A DNA stretch of 64,000 nucleotides from Quercus robur (GCF_932294415.1 NC_065543.1:2492976-2556975); one strand, 5' to 3'; positions 32,607 to 44,592 are shown, counted from the first letter of the stretch. Notes: generated from the sequence alone by a model not told the origin. Numbers and translations are program-made.

Positions 32607-32890
32607 GAGAAGTATTAATTCAAAAAATTAGATATTCTTTCAAACTTATTATTATTAATATCATTATTATTATTAGTAGGACATTTTTTTTTTTGATGAA
32701 CATTATTATTAGTAGGACATTTAGTACATAATTCTACACATTTGCATGAATAGTATATGATACTATAAATTATTAATGCGTATAATGTTGTATACATTTA
32801 TTTTGTTTATAATGTAAAATATACATGAATGGTGAATGTAAAATCATATTTTCCATATAATTATTTATTATTTTTTTTCTTTGGTAGTCA

Positions 32891-32911
32891 ACCAATAATG
32901 TTAGATCCCCA

Positions 32912-32950
<39 letters not shown>

Positions 32951-32961
32951 AATAATGTTAG
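32891..32961 (+). mobile_element. Minimal retro-insertion: 8 bp plus poly-A with 14-bp target duplication
   Basis: ACCAATAATGTTAG at 32891-32904 is repeated at 32948-32961. Between them are only ATCCCCAC and 35 A residues. The R6 intron has a single ACTAATAATGTTAG at the same place (near 52474). A long target duplication and A tail are marks of LINE-driven retroposition, here almost completely 5'-truncated. Confidence 0.8.
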
Positions 32962-33079
32962 TATTGGATACTTTCAGACACTTTTTTTTTTGCTACAACT
33001 GTCACAATTATGTGGATCCACAATTTATTTTTTATCATTTTCAGTCTACCAATTGTGAACATTTGTGTGAATGTCTAAG

Positions 33080-33249
33080 GGTTTGTTTGGTACATGTATT
33101 TAAATATATATTTTCAGTTTTTAAACAACATTACACGCATTTTCATATACTTTTTTACCCACACATACTTCCAAAAAATACAAACAACATTACTAGAATA
33201 ACATTTCTCAAAAAAAAAAGTTACTAGAACAACATTACCAAATGACCCC
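33080..33249. mobile_element. MITE-like insertion in R4 intron
   Basis: The left end GGGTTTGTTTGGTA and the inverted right end (ACCAAATGACCCC) form short terminal inverted repeats, and the R6 intron lacks the segment (GTGCAAGATATTAG near 52595). A flanking CTAAG on both sides may be the target duplication. Confidence 0.6.
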
Positions 33250-34047
33250 TAAGATACTAGTTTATTGATGTTTTTTTTTTTTTTTGGCTGAATAAAAATT
33301 CGATAAAACACCCAAAATAATCAAACATAATTTGAAACACAAAAAGAATTATTGGTAGTTGACTGACTTTGAAATTAGAAAGTTGACAATGTCAAATCTT
33401 CCTTATCTTCTAAAATTTTTTTAATATACAGACGTCATAATCATAGCAAACTTTTCAAAATGCATTGACAATGCCCTAGATCTTTGTAAGTGACACGGAA
33501 AGTCTTGCTAAGTGGGCCTAAATCACATTGCTAGGAAATCAAGCTCTTTGACCCATAATCTTTCTGATGTCTCCCTTTTGGCTCATTTGGGGTTGGAGCG
33601 CATCTCCTTGAGTTCTAACGACATATATTTTGTCAACTTACTTATATATATATATATATATATCAATTGGTGATTTTATTATTTTTTCACCAAATACTAA
33701 TGGTGATCTTATGTATAGGTTATGTAATTCAATCACAAATTAACATATATGTAAGTTGTAGCAAAGTATATGGTCCTACAAGAATTGATATTCTTCATGA
33801 CCATGTGGTTGAGGGAGTTGGTTTCTCTTCCTCATTTGTTTATATTTGTCTGATTAATTAATTTATTAGAGTTATTCAGGGGGTAAAAAGTGACTATAAA
33901 TCAAAGAGTACTTTTTGATTATTAGTATTTAATTAATGTTGAAACGGTGCCCTAGATCATCTAGATAAAATCTTGAACTCTTCATCAAAATTCATTTAAG
34001 CTTTATATTTTTGTTTGAGTACTAATGGAGAGTGATTTGCTTTACAG

Positions 34048-35016
34048 TTTTTAATAGCCGAGGGGATGGTTACAAAAATAAGTTTTACGAGGCTTAGTAA
34101 AGCAACTAACAATTTTAGTGCAAGCAATGTCATTGGATCCAGTAAAATGGGAACCATGTACAAGGCGATTCTTCTGGATGGTACTTTCTTAGCAGTTAAG
34201 AGGCTAAATGCAACCCAAAATCACGAGGTCAATTACTATCTGAGCTAATGACAGTAGGTAGGTTAAGACATAATAACTTAGTCCCCCTTATGGGATTCTG
34301 CCTAGAAATGAAAGATGGGCTTCTTGTATACAAATATATGTCAAATGGCAATCTTCATGATTGGCTACATGCTGTGGAAGATAAGGGTAAGATCTTGGAG
34401 TGGCATTTAAGGGTTACAATTACAGTCGGTATTGCAAGAGGCTTGGCCTGGCTTCACCATTGGTGTGACTTCAAAATAGTTCACCTTGACATTAGCTCAA
34501 AATGTATCTTACTTGATAAGAATTTTGAGCCCAAGATATGAAATTTTGGAAGAGCAAAAAGCAGGAGTGTTGCTATCAATGGTGAATTTGGTGATGTGGA
34601 ACTAGTTAAGAAGGATGTGTATAGCTTTGGAATTATGCTTCTAGAGCTAATTAATTACAGGTAAGAAGCCAAGCCAAATAACTAATCTTCCTAATTTTCT
34701 TGATGGAACCTTGGTCCAATGGAATAATCATATTTCAAATACCTCCTCATGTGGTATGAATGATGTCGTTGATAAATCTTTGTTGGGGATAGGATATGAT
34801 GGTGATATATTTCAGTTCCTTACAATTGCATGTAGATGTGTTCAGCCTTGTACCGATCAAAGGCCTACGATGCTTGAAGTGTGGGAGAAATTGAGGGCTA
34901 TCAGAGAAAGATGTGGCCTCGCTGACAAAGATGATTATTAGTTACTAAGGCAACCTCTAATTGGCACCTCTGACACTAAAGACGGCCTTGAAATCATTAA
35001 GGTTAAGACCCAATGA
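34048..35016 (+). pseudogene. R4 exon 2: broken pseudokinase exon
   Basis: This is very close to R6 exon 2 (59028-59993) but carries at least four lesions. There is a 1-bp loss near 34229 (GAGGTCAATT against GAGAATCAATT), a TGA near 34539 where R6 has TCA (the Ser before NFG), a 4-bp gain near 34655 (AATTAATTACAGG), and TAG at 34939 where R6 has CAG. The catalytic loop HLD and shortened activation segment match R6. The gene is dead in both exons; its 3' flank was later hit by the LINE. Confidence 0.9.
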
Positions 35017-35096
35017 CCTGGAACATACATATATATTACAATGCTGATAGATAAATCCTTATCATCTTGTAGTTGTGCTTGTGCACCATCTCCTTG

Positions 35097-35112
35097 TTAT
35101 TTGATCTCTCTT
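35097..35112 (+). repeat. 16-bp target duplication of the LINE (left)
   Basis: TTATTTGATCTCTCTT here is repeated at 41704-41719. The single-copy empty site is seen at about 1458-1474 and 60075-60090. Confidence 0.85.
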
Positions 35113-35142
35113 CTCTTCTTCTTCTTCTCCTTCTTCTTCTCT

Positions 35143-35179
<37 letters not shown>

Positions 35180-35447
35180 AGAAAGAAGCTGACTTAGTTT
35201 TATTCAAAACAATATGCGATGAGACATCTTTCAACTATACATGAAAATCTGGTATGTGTAATGCATTTTTCGCCAGACTATGAGCTATCCTATTGTCGTT
35301 TCTCTTAACACGAGAATATAACAATCTTACATAACTATTAGCAACCCTTTTCACATCGTCTACCAGGAAACCTGTTGGAGATAGGCTACAATCTGCTAAC
35401 TTCAAAGCTTTAATCAGACCGAGAGAATCCCCTTCAAGAATAGCACT

Positions 35448-35690
35448 TCAAAAACCCAATTCAAGCGTAAAGGACACCGCCTTCAGAGCAGCCAGCACCT
35501 CAACTTCCTCGGGCTTGTAAGCTTGATGGATTTTTTCTGAACAAGAAGCCAACACTGCTCCATTATTATCCTGGATTACCACTCCAATTCTGAACTGATT
35601 AGATTCACTGAAAACAACACCATCAAAGTTAATTTTCACTAAACCAGCTTGCGAACTTCTCTATCTTGAACCTCCAATACTGCTGTCCTT
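35448..35690 (-). pseudogene. LINE RNase H domain
   Basis: KINFDGVVFSESNQFRIGVV...ASCSEKI and EVEVLAALKAVSFTLELGF are characteristic of the plant LINE RNase H domain (first Asp in NFDG, Glu in the EVLAALKA helix). It is truncated by stops. Confidence 0.7.
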
Positions 35691-36037
35691 AACCTACACT
35701 TCAGTATTCTGCAGATTAGCTCTAAATTGTGCCAGTTTTTGCTTCACTTGTTTAGCCACTTGATGGAGTGAAACAGCTTGTTGGTTCACACAAGCTTTAT
35801 TTCTTTGATTCCACACCATCCAAGTCGTATATGCAAACAACTCTAATGACTTTCCTACAATCACCCATGACAGCAGCTCCTTCACATCTGTAAACTCAAC
35901 CTCAGACTTGAAACACCATTCTTCACAATCACCCTAAACCACTTCCAACTCCAAGCATGACCAAAGAGCATGCTCAGACTCCTCCACAGCAGAAAGACAC
36001 CTCTCACAGATCCGGCCAACTATAATTTTCCTCTTCA

Positions 36038-36724
36038 TCAGCACCTGTTTTGTAGGAAGAGCATTACGACACGCTCGCCAAAGGAAGTTTTTAATTTTTG
36101 GTGGAACTTGCAACTGTCATATCCCTTTCCAGACTTATCACAAATTGGTAGGACTTGTTGGCTTGCTTCCATCTCAGATTCTTGTTTGAGGAACATATAA
36201 CCGAACTTGCATGTGTAGTGACCCGATGTGGAGTATGGCCAATACAAGGTGTCCTTAGTTGCAGCTCAGCTAAGAGGAATCTTCTTGATCAACTTAACAT
36301 CCTCTTCCACAAATAAACCATCAGTCAACTCCTCATTTCATTTTCTTGTGTTTGGGTTTATGAGCAAATCCACCGTATGATTTTCAAAACTCTCTAATGG
36401 ACAAGTTGGCTGCCTTGGAGGGTGTTTTCTTGGCAACCAACATTGCTGCCATATATTAATTTTTTCCCCACTTCCAATCCTCCAAATTGCTCCCCTTTGA
36501 ATAATGTCTCTACCCCTAAGGATACTCTTCCAAGCATAGGAACCCAACCTTGAATCGATAGCCTCCATTATTGAAGAATTTGGGAAGAAGTGAGCTTTAA
36601 ATATCTTATAGAAGAGTAAGGTCTTATTATGCAGGAGCCACCAAGCTTGCTTTGCTAAAAGAGAGTCATTGAACATGGCAAGATTACGAAAACCCATACC
36701 ACTAATGGTTTTTGATTTTGTCAT
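36038..36724 (-). pseudogene. LINE zinc-binding connector and RT C-terminal region
   Basis: Frames at 36038-36247 (W.YSTSGHYTCKFGYMF) and 36338-36724 (KTISGMGFRNLAMFNDSLLAKQAWWLL) match the region between reverse transcriptase and RNase H in plant LINEs. The sequence shifts frame between these. Confidence 0.7.
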
Positions 36725-36763
36725 ATCCTCCCATTTAACCCAATGTATTTTTCTTCAGTCACC

Positions 36764-38296
36764 TCATTGTCCCCACCAAAACTTCTTAATAAGGGACTCA
36801 ATCTCATTGCACAAACTTACCGGTGATTTAAAGCATCCCATAGTGTAAGTAGGGATAGCTTGAATAACTGCCTTTAAGAGCACTTCCCTTCCGGCTTGGG
36901 AGAGTAATTTTCCTTCCCACCCCTGGAGTTTCCTCCAAAACTTCTCCTTTATATAATTAAAACTCTCTTTTTTCCCTTTACCAACTAGAGACGGTAGCCC
37001 AAGGTATTTCTCATAATGCATGATTTTTGGCACCCCCAATTTCACCTTTATTCTGTGCTTGACTTCTTTTGGTACAGAGTTGCTAAAGAACAAAGAGGTC
37101 TTGCTTCTATTTACTTTTTTCCCTAAGGCTTCCTCATACTTGTTTAGTAAGTCCATCACCTTGTCACACTCCTCCATTGTAGCGCTGCAAAAAATAAGAC
37201 TATCATTTGCGATGAGCAGATTTGTTAGTTTAGGGCCTCTCCTACAAAGGGAGTAGCCATGGATATGACCTTATAATTCAACCTTTTTAATCAACTCATT
37301 CAGCCCTTCCGTACAAAGAAGGAATAGGAAAGAGGAAAGTGGGTCTCCTTACCTAATCCCCCTTGTAGGAAAAATCATCCCGCATGGTTCTATATTCACC
37401 AAAATAGAATATGAAACTGTTTTTACACAACCCATCACAAGATTTATCCACCTCTCCCTAAAACCCATCTTCCTCATTATCCCCTCTAAATAATACCACT
37501 CCACCCAGTCATAAGCCCCTATATACCCATATGAGCCCCCCTTATACTTTTTCATACTATGTAAGGTTTCAAAAGCCACCAAAATGTTATCCGAAATTAA
37601 TCTTTCCTTAATGAAGGCTGATTGGTTTTCAGTGATAATGGATGGAAGTATGTTTTTTTAGGTGATTTACAAGGACTTTGGAGTATATTTTGTAAAGTAC
37701 ATTACAAAGGTTGATGGGGCGAAATTGATGTGCATATTTTGGAGAGTTTATTTTCAATACAAAAGTAATAAATGTATGATTTAGGGGAGATGGTATGGTA
37801 CCTGAATTCAACCAAGACAATATGAATGAAGTGACATCATGATCTACCATGCTTCAAAAATGTTGACAAAAGAGCAGCGGCATACCATCAAGTCTAGGCG
37901 CTTTAAGGGGAGCCATTTGATAGAGGGCACTAATGACTCCACACGCCTCAAACTCCTTACATAGGGCTACATTCATCCCTTCATCTATCACTGTAGGCAC
38001 ACATTCAAGCTTGCTAGCGGAAACGCTACCCTCTGTTGAAGTAAATAGTGACTTGTAGTAATTTACCATGATTTCACTACATCTTCTTAAGTAGTTTTCC
38101 ATACCCCTTCCTCATCTCTAATTCCTTCCATAGCATTTTTCCAGAATTTCTTTGTGGCACAACAATGGAAATACTTTGAATTTTTATCCGGGGTTTGCCC
38201 ATGGTACTCTAAAACATTGAGCCCACATAATTGCTTCCTTATCTTGTAAAACCTCAATATCTTTTTTGATTTGTCTAACCTAGAAATTGTTCCCAC
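36764..38296 (-). pseudogene. LINE reverse transcriptase, inactivated
   Basis: Pieces in several frames: NSGTIPSPLNHTFITFVLKINSP (37629-37850), YDWVEWYYLEGIMRKMGF (37349-37582) and KKVNRSKTSLFFS..VP (36764-37177). The catalytic box near 37200 reads LIANDSLIF, with the first Asp of ADD changed to Asn. Frameshifts and stops separate the pieces. Confidence 0.8.
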
Positions 38297-38570
38297 TAAT
38301 CATAGCAGCCCTCTCTTCTTTGGCTAAAACCTTCTTTAATCAATTCAACTCCATTCTAACATTACCAAAAACATTTTTCTCCCAATGCCCCAAATCTTTC
38401 CCACACCTCTCCTCTTTCCTCAAAATATTTCCTCCATCACCGAGCCTACTTCCAGTACCCCAAGCCGAGTACTCCACTTCCTCATAGCTTGAATTTAAGA
38501 GCCACATTTGTTCAAAATGAAATAATTTTTTCTGAACCGGTGGTGATAGGCCAAGAATGTATTGACCCCT

Positions 38571-39408
38571 TGTGATAAATTAACCAATTAATTAGCCAAG
38601 TGAATTAATTAAGTCAATTTAACATGCAATAGCGTGGTAGTACAAACAAATCACCAATTATACTAAATGCAGTGGAAATTAAATTTGACTCGGGTGATTT
38701 GTTTTCGAATGGGGAAAACCAACACGGCAAAAACCCCACTGGGTGATTTTAAGGTCACCACTCCCGAGAATTCATTATTATCACAACAAGCGGTTACAAG
38801 TAAAGGAATCTCAGTATCTTATACCAACCTACAGTTGAACCCTTACCCCAATACTCAATTGGACTTGTTCTATAGTGGCAATATCTCATTTTCAATGCAC
38901 AGCTCCCAGTACGTGACTAACCAATAATGTGCGGATCCCAGTACGCGACTTAATCACTAACTTGAGAAAGATGTTGGCTGCAAAGTTCTTTAGTTCATCA
39001 CACGACTTTGCTCCACACTCGTGCAACCCTAGACGGCCCTTAAAAATAATTCTTATATATGTTTAGAGTTGTGAGAAGAGAAAGCCCAAACATATACCCA
39101 CGGATTGGATTGAAATCAACTCTGAAACATTGAATTTCATAAACCTCGATAGATAGCTATCTATAGAGCTAGCTGTTAAGCCACGGGCTTAAGCAAATTT
39201 TAAACCTCAATAGATGCTAGCTGTCGAGCTTTAAAATCCAGTACTTTCACACTTTATTCTTGGACAGACTTGCATGACTTTAACACTTGAACTTGAAACC
39301 TTGTTCCTTGAAGTATTAAACATTTCCAAGATCTACCCAATTACAAGTAAAGTGCGTTTTGTCAAAAGATTAGCCAATTACATAAAATAGTGACATATGT
39401 TCCTAACA
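38571..39408 (-). mobile_element. LTR-like insert inside the LINE (probable solo LTR)
   Basis: On the minus strand it begins TGTTAGGAACATATG and ends near ATTTATCACA, with a TATATAAG box near 39058. It interrupts the LINE between the endonuclease end (SDHVPI...) and the HFEQMWL segment. No matching 5-bp target duplication could be found, so the end at 38571 is approximate. Confidence 0.5.
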
Positions 39409-40140
39409 TTGAATCACATATGTTTTAACAAGTGGAATCAAACCCGAGAGTGAGATGAGAATTGGTACGTGATCTGATGACGTACAAGTTAAGTGGAACA
39501 CTCTTGAACCTGCAAACTTCATGAACCAGCTATTTGTGACCAAACACCTATCTAACCTCTCCCAAATTGAACTTTCATTCTCAAAGTGCTTGCTCCAAGT
39601 AAACTTCGAACCTTGAAACCCCAAGTCCATAAATCCACACTCATCGATCACCTTCCTAAATTGTTGCATTTGACAATGGGGTCTTCTTGCACCCCCAAGT
39701 TTCTCATCTTGTCTAATAATTTCATTAAAGTCCCAAAAGCAAAGCCAAGGCTTCTCCAGTTGTGAATTTAAATTCCTTAGCTTACTCCAAGCTTCATGTC
39801 TTCTAGCTGTATTGGGTTCACCATAAAAACCAGTTAATCTCCATTCATTCTCTGATTTTTTATCAATCACGACATCAATATAGTATCTATAAGAACCTTC
39901 CACCTTTAAATTTACCAAAGCTCTCCAATAAAGAACCAATTCTCCACTCCTTCCCACTCTCGGTACCACCCATCTATGATCAAAACCAATACTACTTTGA
40001 ACAAACTCTAGCCTTGCATCATCTGTAAGTGTCTTGGCTAAAAACACTACAACGGGATCTTTTGCCTGTACAATTTCAACAAGTTCCATCCCTGTACGCA
40101 GGTTCCCAAGCCCACGACAGTTCCAAGCTAAACAACTCAT
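39409..40140 (-). pseudogene. LINE endonuclease (EEP family), inactivated
   Basis: The frame is open over most of the domain: LAWNCRGLGN at the start, FYGEPN, CFWDFNEI, LDRCL and SDHVPI at the end. The metal-binding Glu of the usual LxET is Lys (FLAKT), and the usual GDFNE is WDFNE, so cleavage is unlikely. The final His-containing SDH is kept. Confidence 0.8.
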
Positions 40141-40398
40141 TTCTGTTAGCAGGGCTGAACTTTAGCTCCCACCACTACTGAAGGTGTGATTTCATCCCTG
40201 AGGGTCGCTTGAAATCTTTTTGCTTTCAATTTCGACTGTTCTGCCTCTACTTTTGTTGCTCTCTTTTTTTCCTAAGGACTTGGATGTTTTTGCTGTGTCA
40301 CCTGTAGTGTTTCTTTCTTAGCATTTCCAAGTAGGGGCTACGCGAATTGAATCCGGATGGAGAGCCTTAGCTACTTGTGTGTGACGTGACATTTTAAG

Positions 40399-41544
40399 TT
40401 AGGGAGAATTACTTAAAGTGTCATGTTTGTTAGGGTATTTTGTTGAATTCTTTCCTGACCCCTGGAGTGTAGCCGCCCTAAATTCCTTAGCCAAACATAA
40501 CTCCTCAATTTTTGCTTCCGAATTAGGTTCAGTTACATTAGGAGTCTTTAATTCCATCGTAATTCCCTCATTAATTCTAACTTTTAAAGCCATATCTTCC
40601 TTTCTATTTTCGTCACCCTTATTGCAAATTAATGAGGGAATAATTCCATCTTCAATGCTTTCATCCCTGCTTGCCGTTACACCTTGTGACTGCTCCGGCA
40701 TCCTCTCTTAGCCTGAGCCTGAAATCTGAACAAAATCACGATCAACCGATGAACCTGAGCTCCCCTTCTTCTTCGCTACATAGTAACTAGGGACAAGAAT
40801 TGTGTTTTTCCTAGTTGCAACGAAGGGTGGTGCTCTTAATTGTGGTCCAAACTCACGCTGTTCTACTTTGAGTGTGCCTTCGCTATTAATCCACAACTCA
40901 CAATCTCTATCATCGTGGGTAAGTCGCCCACACCAGTATCATAAATTTGGCAACCTCTCATACTTGAATCAAATCCACACCTGCTTTCCTCCTTCACCAA
41001 CAGATATTAATCTCCCATGGCACAATGGTAAAGATAAATTGATGGAGACCTGCAAACGAATAAAATGACCCCCATCATATAGTTTTGGATCCTTCGGCAT
41101 TGAAACCTCTCCCAACACACTAAAAACTTTCTTTGCCGCCTCAATAATCATATATACGATTGGAATTCCATGCACCTGAACCCAAAGTTCAGTTTTCACA
41201 AATCGAATATCTTTTAATGGCAATTCATTTTCATATTGACTTATCACCACCAGATGTTTGTCAAAACTCCATGGTTCACCTTCTAAAATTCTGTCCATAT
41301 CCTCCTTATTGTCAAAAGAGAAAAGAATTTTATGGTCTCCAAAACTCTAAATCTTGAAACCATTTCTAGCTCTCCATAGTGGGGTGAAAGTCTTAGCTAT
41401 AATCTCCATATTGATGGCTTGTTTGGTTAAAAACTTTGTAGCAATGGAGAAATTCTCAACTTTTTATTCATCAAGTAAACAGCAACTTGGCCCCTCTCTA
41501 TTAGAGAGAGTAAACCGATTCCATGATTGAGCCAACTCATCCAT
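40399..41544 (-). pseudogene. LINE ORF1 (DUF4283-like), broken
   Basis: From ATG 41544 the product starts MDELAQSWNRFTLSNREG, typical of plant LINE ORF1, followed by stops. The core DUF4283 part (GEPWSFDKHLVVI..., WVQVHGIPI) lies at 40969-41298. The proline/charge-rich tail extends to about 40399. At least two in-frame stops occur. Confidence 0.7.
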
Positions 41545-41703
41545 CGTCACTCACACTCAAATCTGTTTCCCAAAACCTCAAAAAAGAACCCAACAAACCT
41601 AGGAATAACAGTACTGTGTAAAGGAAGGGACACTCTAATTCTACTGTGTAAAGGAAATAGAGAGAAAAACCCCACTTCAAGACATTGAGAAACTTGTTAA
41701 TAT

Positions 41704-43293
41704 TTATTTGATCTCTCTTTTGAATATTAAAATTTACATTTCAAAGACATTGTAAAGATCGAATAGTCATTCATTGCCTTTTTATTAACAGACATAACAA
41801 AATCAAACTAAATGAAGCTGTAGAAAAAGGTGAAAGGACCAAAATACCGAAAACGATAATGTCTCTCAGCTATTATTTGTGAAGTTAAAATACTTTATGT
41901 TGTTAAGCATTCAGCGACTACTTTAACTTCAGGATCTAGAACTATCATGGATTTCACACTGATATAAAATACAACAAAATAGTCATGAGACTTACCTAAA
42001 TCTATTGATTCAATTCTCTTGAAATCCAGTGAATAATAATAATTCTCTGTAGGATTGGTTTCTCTCTCTTCACCCTTTTTGCTGTATATGCTCAGTTCAT
42101 TTAGATTTAGTCTACGATAGGAAAAATTGAATATCTTAATGGGTAGAGAGAGGACTAGTTTCCTAGTTTACTTTAATTTCCACTTCACCATCAAAGTTAG
42201 GAAACTAGTTCTCTAATTGATCAATCAGATAAGACACTAATGGATATGTCTTTATATCCCATTAAACCTCTAACTTATCACATGTGCCTTATCATGTGGG
42301 CCACCAAATTAATTAAAAATTAATTTAGTCTTACATTATTTGTTTATGAGCATTTTTAAGTTTTATTTATGTTGACAATTCACGAAGTAAACATATGTTG
42401 TAAGTATCTTTAGAAGTTTATTTTTGGAGACAAAAATGCTACCAAGTTATCTAATTTAAATGGAAATTTAGAAATTTCAATTCATGTTGGATTGATCGAA
42501 ATTAAAATTTTGACTGATCAAGCACTTAAATTCGACCAATTAAAAATCGCAGATTAAATCAGTCTACAAATGTTATAGCCCAGCCTACTGTCCAAGCAAC
42601 TATGTTTTGTGCCATTTATTCTACACTATAAAAGAGACCCTATATGAAAAAATAAACACTAAATATCCTAACACAATTGCTTTTCAAGCCAAATGATGAA
42701 CTGGTGATTGAACTTAAGCAAGCTGAATTGCTTTAAATACATGTCATGGTAACTATGGATGATTTACTGAAGTTCAAGAACTAAGTATTGTTCAGGAGGG
42801 ATGTAACTTGAAAATAGGAGAAGGCTTGTGTTAGATAGTAGTAAGAAACCATAAGGGCAATTTGGAGAAAGCTTGGGTGCTTAGCTTGGTGGTAGCTATA
42901 TCTGTAGATGTCACAGATGTTTGAGTCTTGCAAAGAGCTGTGGAGTTAGCTGGGAAGTGATGTACTGAACCATAGGGGAAAGGGATTCTAAGTTTCTAAG
43001 TCAAATTTGGATGCAACTATTAAGTAGAGAAGTCAATTTGTTGGGAAGTTGCTGCTATAGTTGAGGATATGAAAAATCTAAGAACTCCTTTAACTGAGTT
43101 ACAGTGAGTTATCTTGGGTTCCTAGGGCTAGTAATGAAAGTTATGAAACTGCTCACATGATTGCTAAATGGGCCTTTCGAATTGGATAGGGTGTGAATGA
43201 GTTGATTGTCTATTTTCTCTATTATTAGATTTTTGTGGCCTAAAAGAAGGATTTAGGGCTCATTTGGTAGTACAAGTAGAAGATTATTTTGTG
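41704..43293. repeat. Conserved spacer, copy 2 (left part, up to the MULE)
   Basis: This is collinear with 1458-3020 and 60075-61605. It contains the LINE RNase H relic from about 42815 (HKGN.EKAWVL, AHMIAKWAF). It is interrupted at 43293 by the MULE and continues at 47432. Confidence 0.85.
43285..43293 (+). repeat. 9-bp target duplication of the MULE (left)
   Basis: TATTTTGTG is repeated at 47432-47440. The empty site (ATTATTTTGTGTGATTT) is present once at about 61607 in spacer copy 3. Nine base pairs is the Mutator superfamily size. Confidence 0.95.
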
Positions 43294-43749
43294 GGGCAAA
43301 ACTTAGGTACAGTATCTTAGGTGCAGTACCTTAGGTACCCCTTTTAAAATTTAAACACCTGTCCACTTACTTAACAGTGAAACGGCCGTTTACATCTCCA
43401 TTTATTTCTTTTTCTCTTTTATTTTTCCCCTATTTTAGACTCAAGAACTCCCACAAGAAAACCCCAAAACTCACCAGCTCCTAGATTTCCTATGACGTTC
43501 TCTTTTCTTCTCTCTCGCTTAGATTGTTTGAGTTATCGAATCCAGCTCTCTGAACTCTCTCTCTCTCTCTCTTGCGCTGTATTTTCACATATTGATTGGC
43601 TAGAACTAAAGTGATTCGTTGGTATGTATCAACTAAATCTTATTATAGGTTTTCAATTCTAGTTGTTGGGTTTGTGTTATTTTGAGGTTGGTATAGTTTT
43701 TCTCTTACTTGGGTGTCAATTTTGGTTAATGGGTCTGTGTTATTATTGG
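43294..43749 (+). repeat. Left terminal inverted repeat of the MULE
   Basis: It pairs with about 46960-47431 with small differences. It contains a (CT)n run at about 43557-43574 matching (GA)n at 47130-47147. Confidence 0.9.
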
Positions 43750-43750
43750 A

Positions 43751-43852
43751 ATGGAGTTTGATTCAGAGGAAGAGGCATATTTATATTATAATATACATGC
43801 TGGATATGTTGGATTTGGTTTTCATAGAGATTGGCTGAACAAAAGAATCTAA
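43751..43852 (+). pseudogene. FAR1/FHY3-like N-terminal fragment in the MULE
   Basis: This is a 33-residue frame (MEFDSEEEAYLYYNIHAGYV...) ending in TAA. The F.SEEEAY.YYN.YA...GF pattern opens the FAR1 DNA-binding domain, a family known to derive from Mutator-like transposases. It may therefore be a relic of the element's own transposase or a captured FRS gene start. Confidence 0.5.
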
Positions 43853-44098
43853 GTGGTGCTTATTTCTTTTGGAAGTTACTCTTATTTTGTTTTTGTGTAG
43901 TGCTTATTCTATTTCAATTTTACTTGGAAATGGTAGGCATCAAGCATCGTGTCTGATTATTCTGCAAGGGATGGCAGCAATGCTAGTCATTAGATTCCAT
44001 GGGTTTGAACTTAGTTTGGTGGTAGTTGGCCATGTTTATTATTTGTAGATCAATTTATTATGAGCTTACTAGCTCTATGACCCTGGCCACCCTACAGG

Positions 44099-44240
44099 TA
44101 AAAAATATTTATTACATTTGGGGATCACCGAGGAAGAATTTCATGCAATTACATGGTTTACCAGCTGGGCAGTAGATGTTGGCCATGGTTCAGATCTTCC
44201 TGAAGTTCCTAATGTCAAATTGCATCTAGAGTCAATGTAA
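44099..44240 (+). pseudogene. TRM13-like exon fragment captured by the MULE
   Basis: After a CTACAG acceptor-like site the frame reads KKYLLHLGITEEEFHAITW and continues FTSWAVD..HGSDLPEV, then stops at TAA. I recognise this as the region after the zinc fingers of plant TRM13, the enzyme that 2'-O-methylates position 4 of some tRNAs. It is a fragment, not a working gene. Confidence 0.6.
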
Positions 44241-44339
44241 TTAGTTTGAAATTGTCATAATGTAGATTCATTCTTCAAGTTTTCTTGTAGGAATTTTGGA
44301 AAAAAATTTGGGTCGGTATTTCAATTTAAGCAATTGACC

Positions 44340-44592
44340 CAGTTACTTTTTTCATGCCATGACAGTGAAAATAAAGAATGTGGTGGAGATGCAAGTGGAG
44401 TTGAAGACATTGAGGAACATGAAAGCAGTTGAAAGGGCAGTCTTGGGGTTTATGTGCAAGCAGATTATTGACATGGGAAGATTGATGTGGGTCAAGGAAT
44501 GTGATTTAGAAACAGAGTTTATCATATATGTCCAATCAAGCATTTCTCCTGAAAATCATCTACTGATTGCTAGACATACTAATCAATTTTGA
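44340..44592 (+). pseudogene. Second TRM13-like fragment, frameshifted
   Basis: The piece opens in one frame with SGVEDI and continues in another with RNMKAVERAVLGFMCKQI, then IDMGRLMWV and SPENHLLIARH, as in plant TRM13. The change of frame near 44405 fits loss of 2 bp. It ends in TGA. Together with the preceding fragment it shows a captured and decayed gene segment. Confidence 0.6.

Larger units (their letters stand above)
32573..34047 (+). other. R4 intron with insertions
   Basis: This starts with a (CT)n run at 32576-32605. It holds the poly-A micro-insertion (32905-32947) and a MITE-like insert (about 33080-33249), neither of which is in the R6 intron. It ends at TTTACAG. An (AT)n run lies at 33643-33662. 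Confidence 0.65.
35113..41703 (-). mobile_element. L1-type LINE, degenerate, in the R4 3' flank
   Basis: This non-LTR retrotransposon on the minus strand carries ORF1 (DUF4283-like, from ATG 41544), an endonuclease, reverse transcriptase, a zinc-binding connector and RNase H, in that order. Its 3' end shows as a T tract at 35143-35179 followed by CTT-rich sequence. Perfect 16-bp target duplications flank it. Frames are broken by many stops. The EN Glu is Lys (FLAKT) and the RT box is ANDS in place of ADDS. An LTR-like insert splits the endonuclease from the RT region. Confidence 0.9.

Noticed and set aside
32829..33227. 132-residue open frame in the R4 intron
   Set aside because: It runs across the poly-A micro-insertion (Lys run) and a MITE-like insert; it is an artefact of A-rich DNA.
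35041..35244. 67-residue Ser/Phe-rich frame
   Set aside because: It spans the R4 3' flank and the LINE tail T tract; no gene features are present.
44359..44592. Working TRM13 gene in the MULE
   Set aside because: Only two partial segments are present, one ending in a stop and the other frameshifted; no zinc-finger start or catalytic end is seen.
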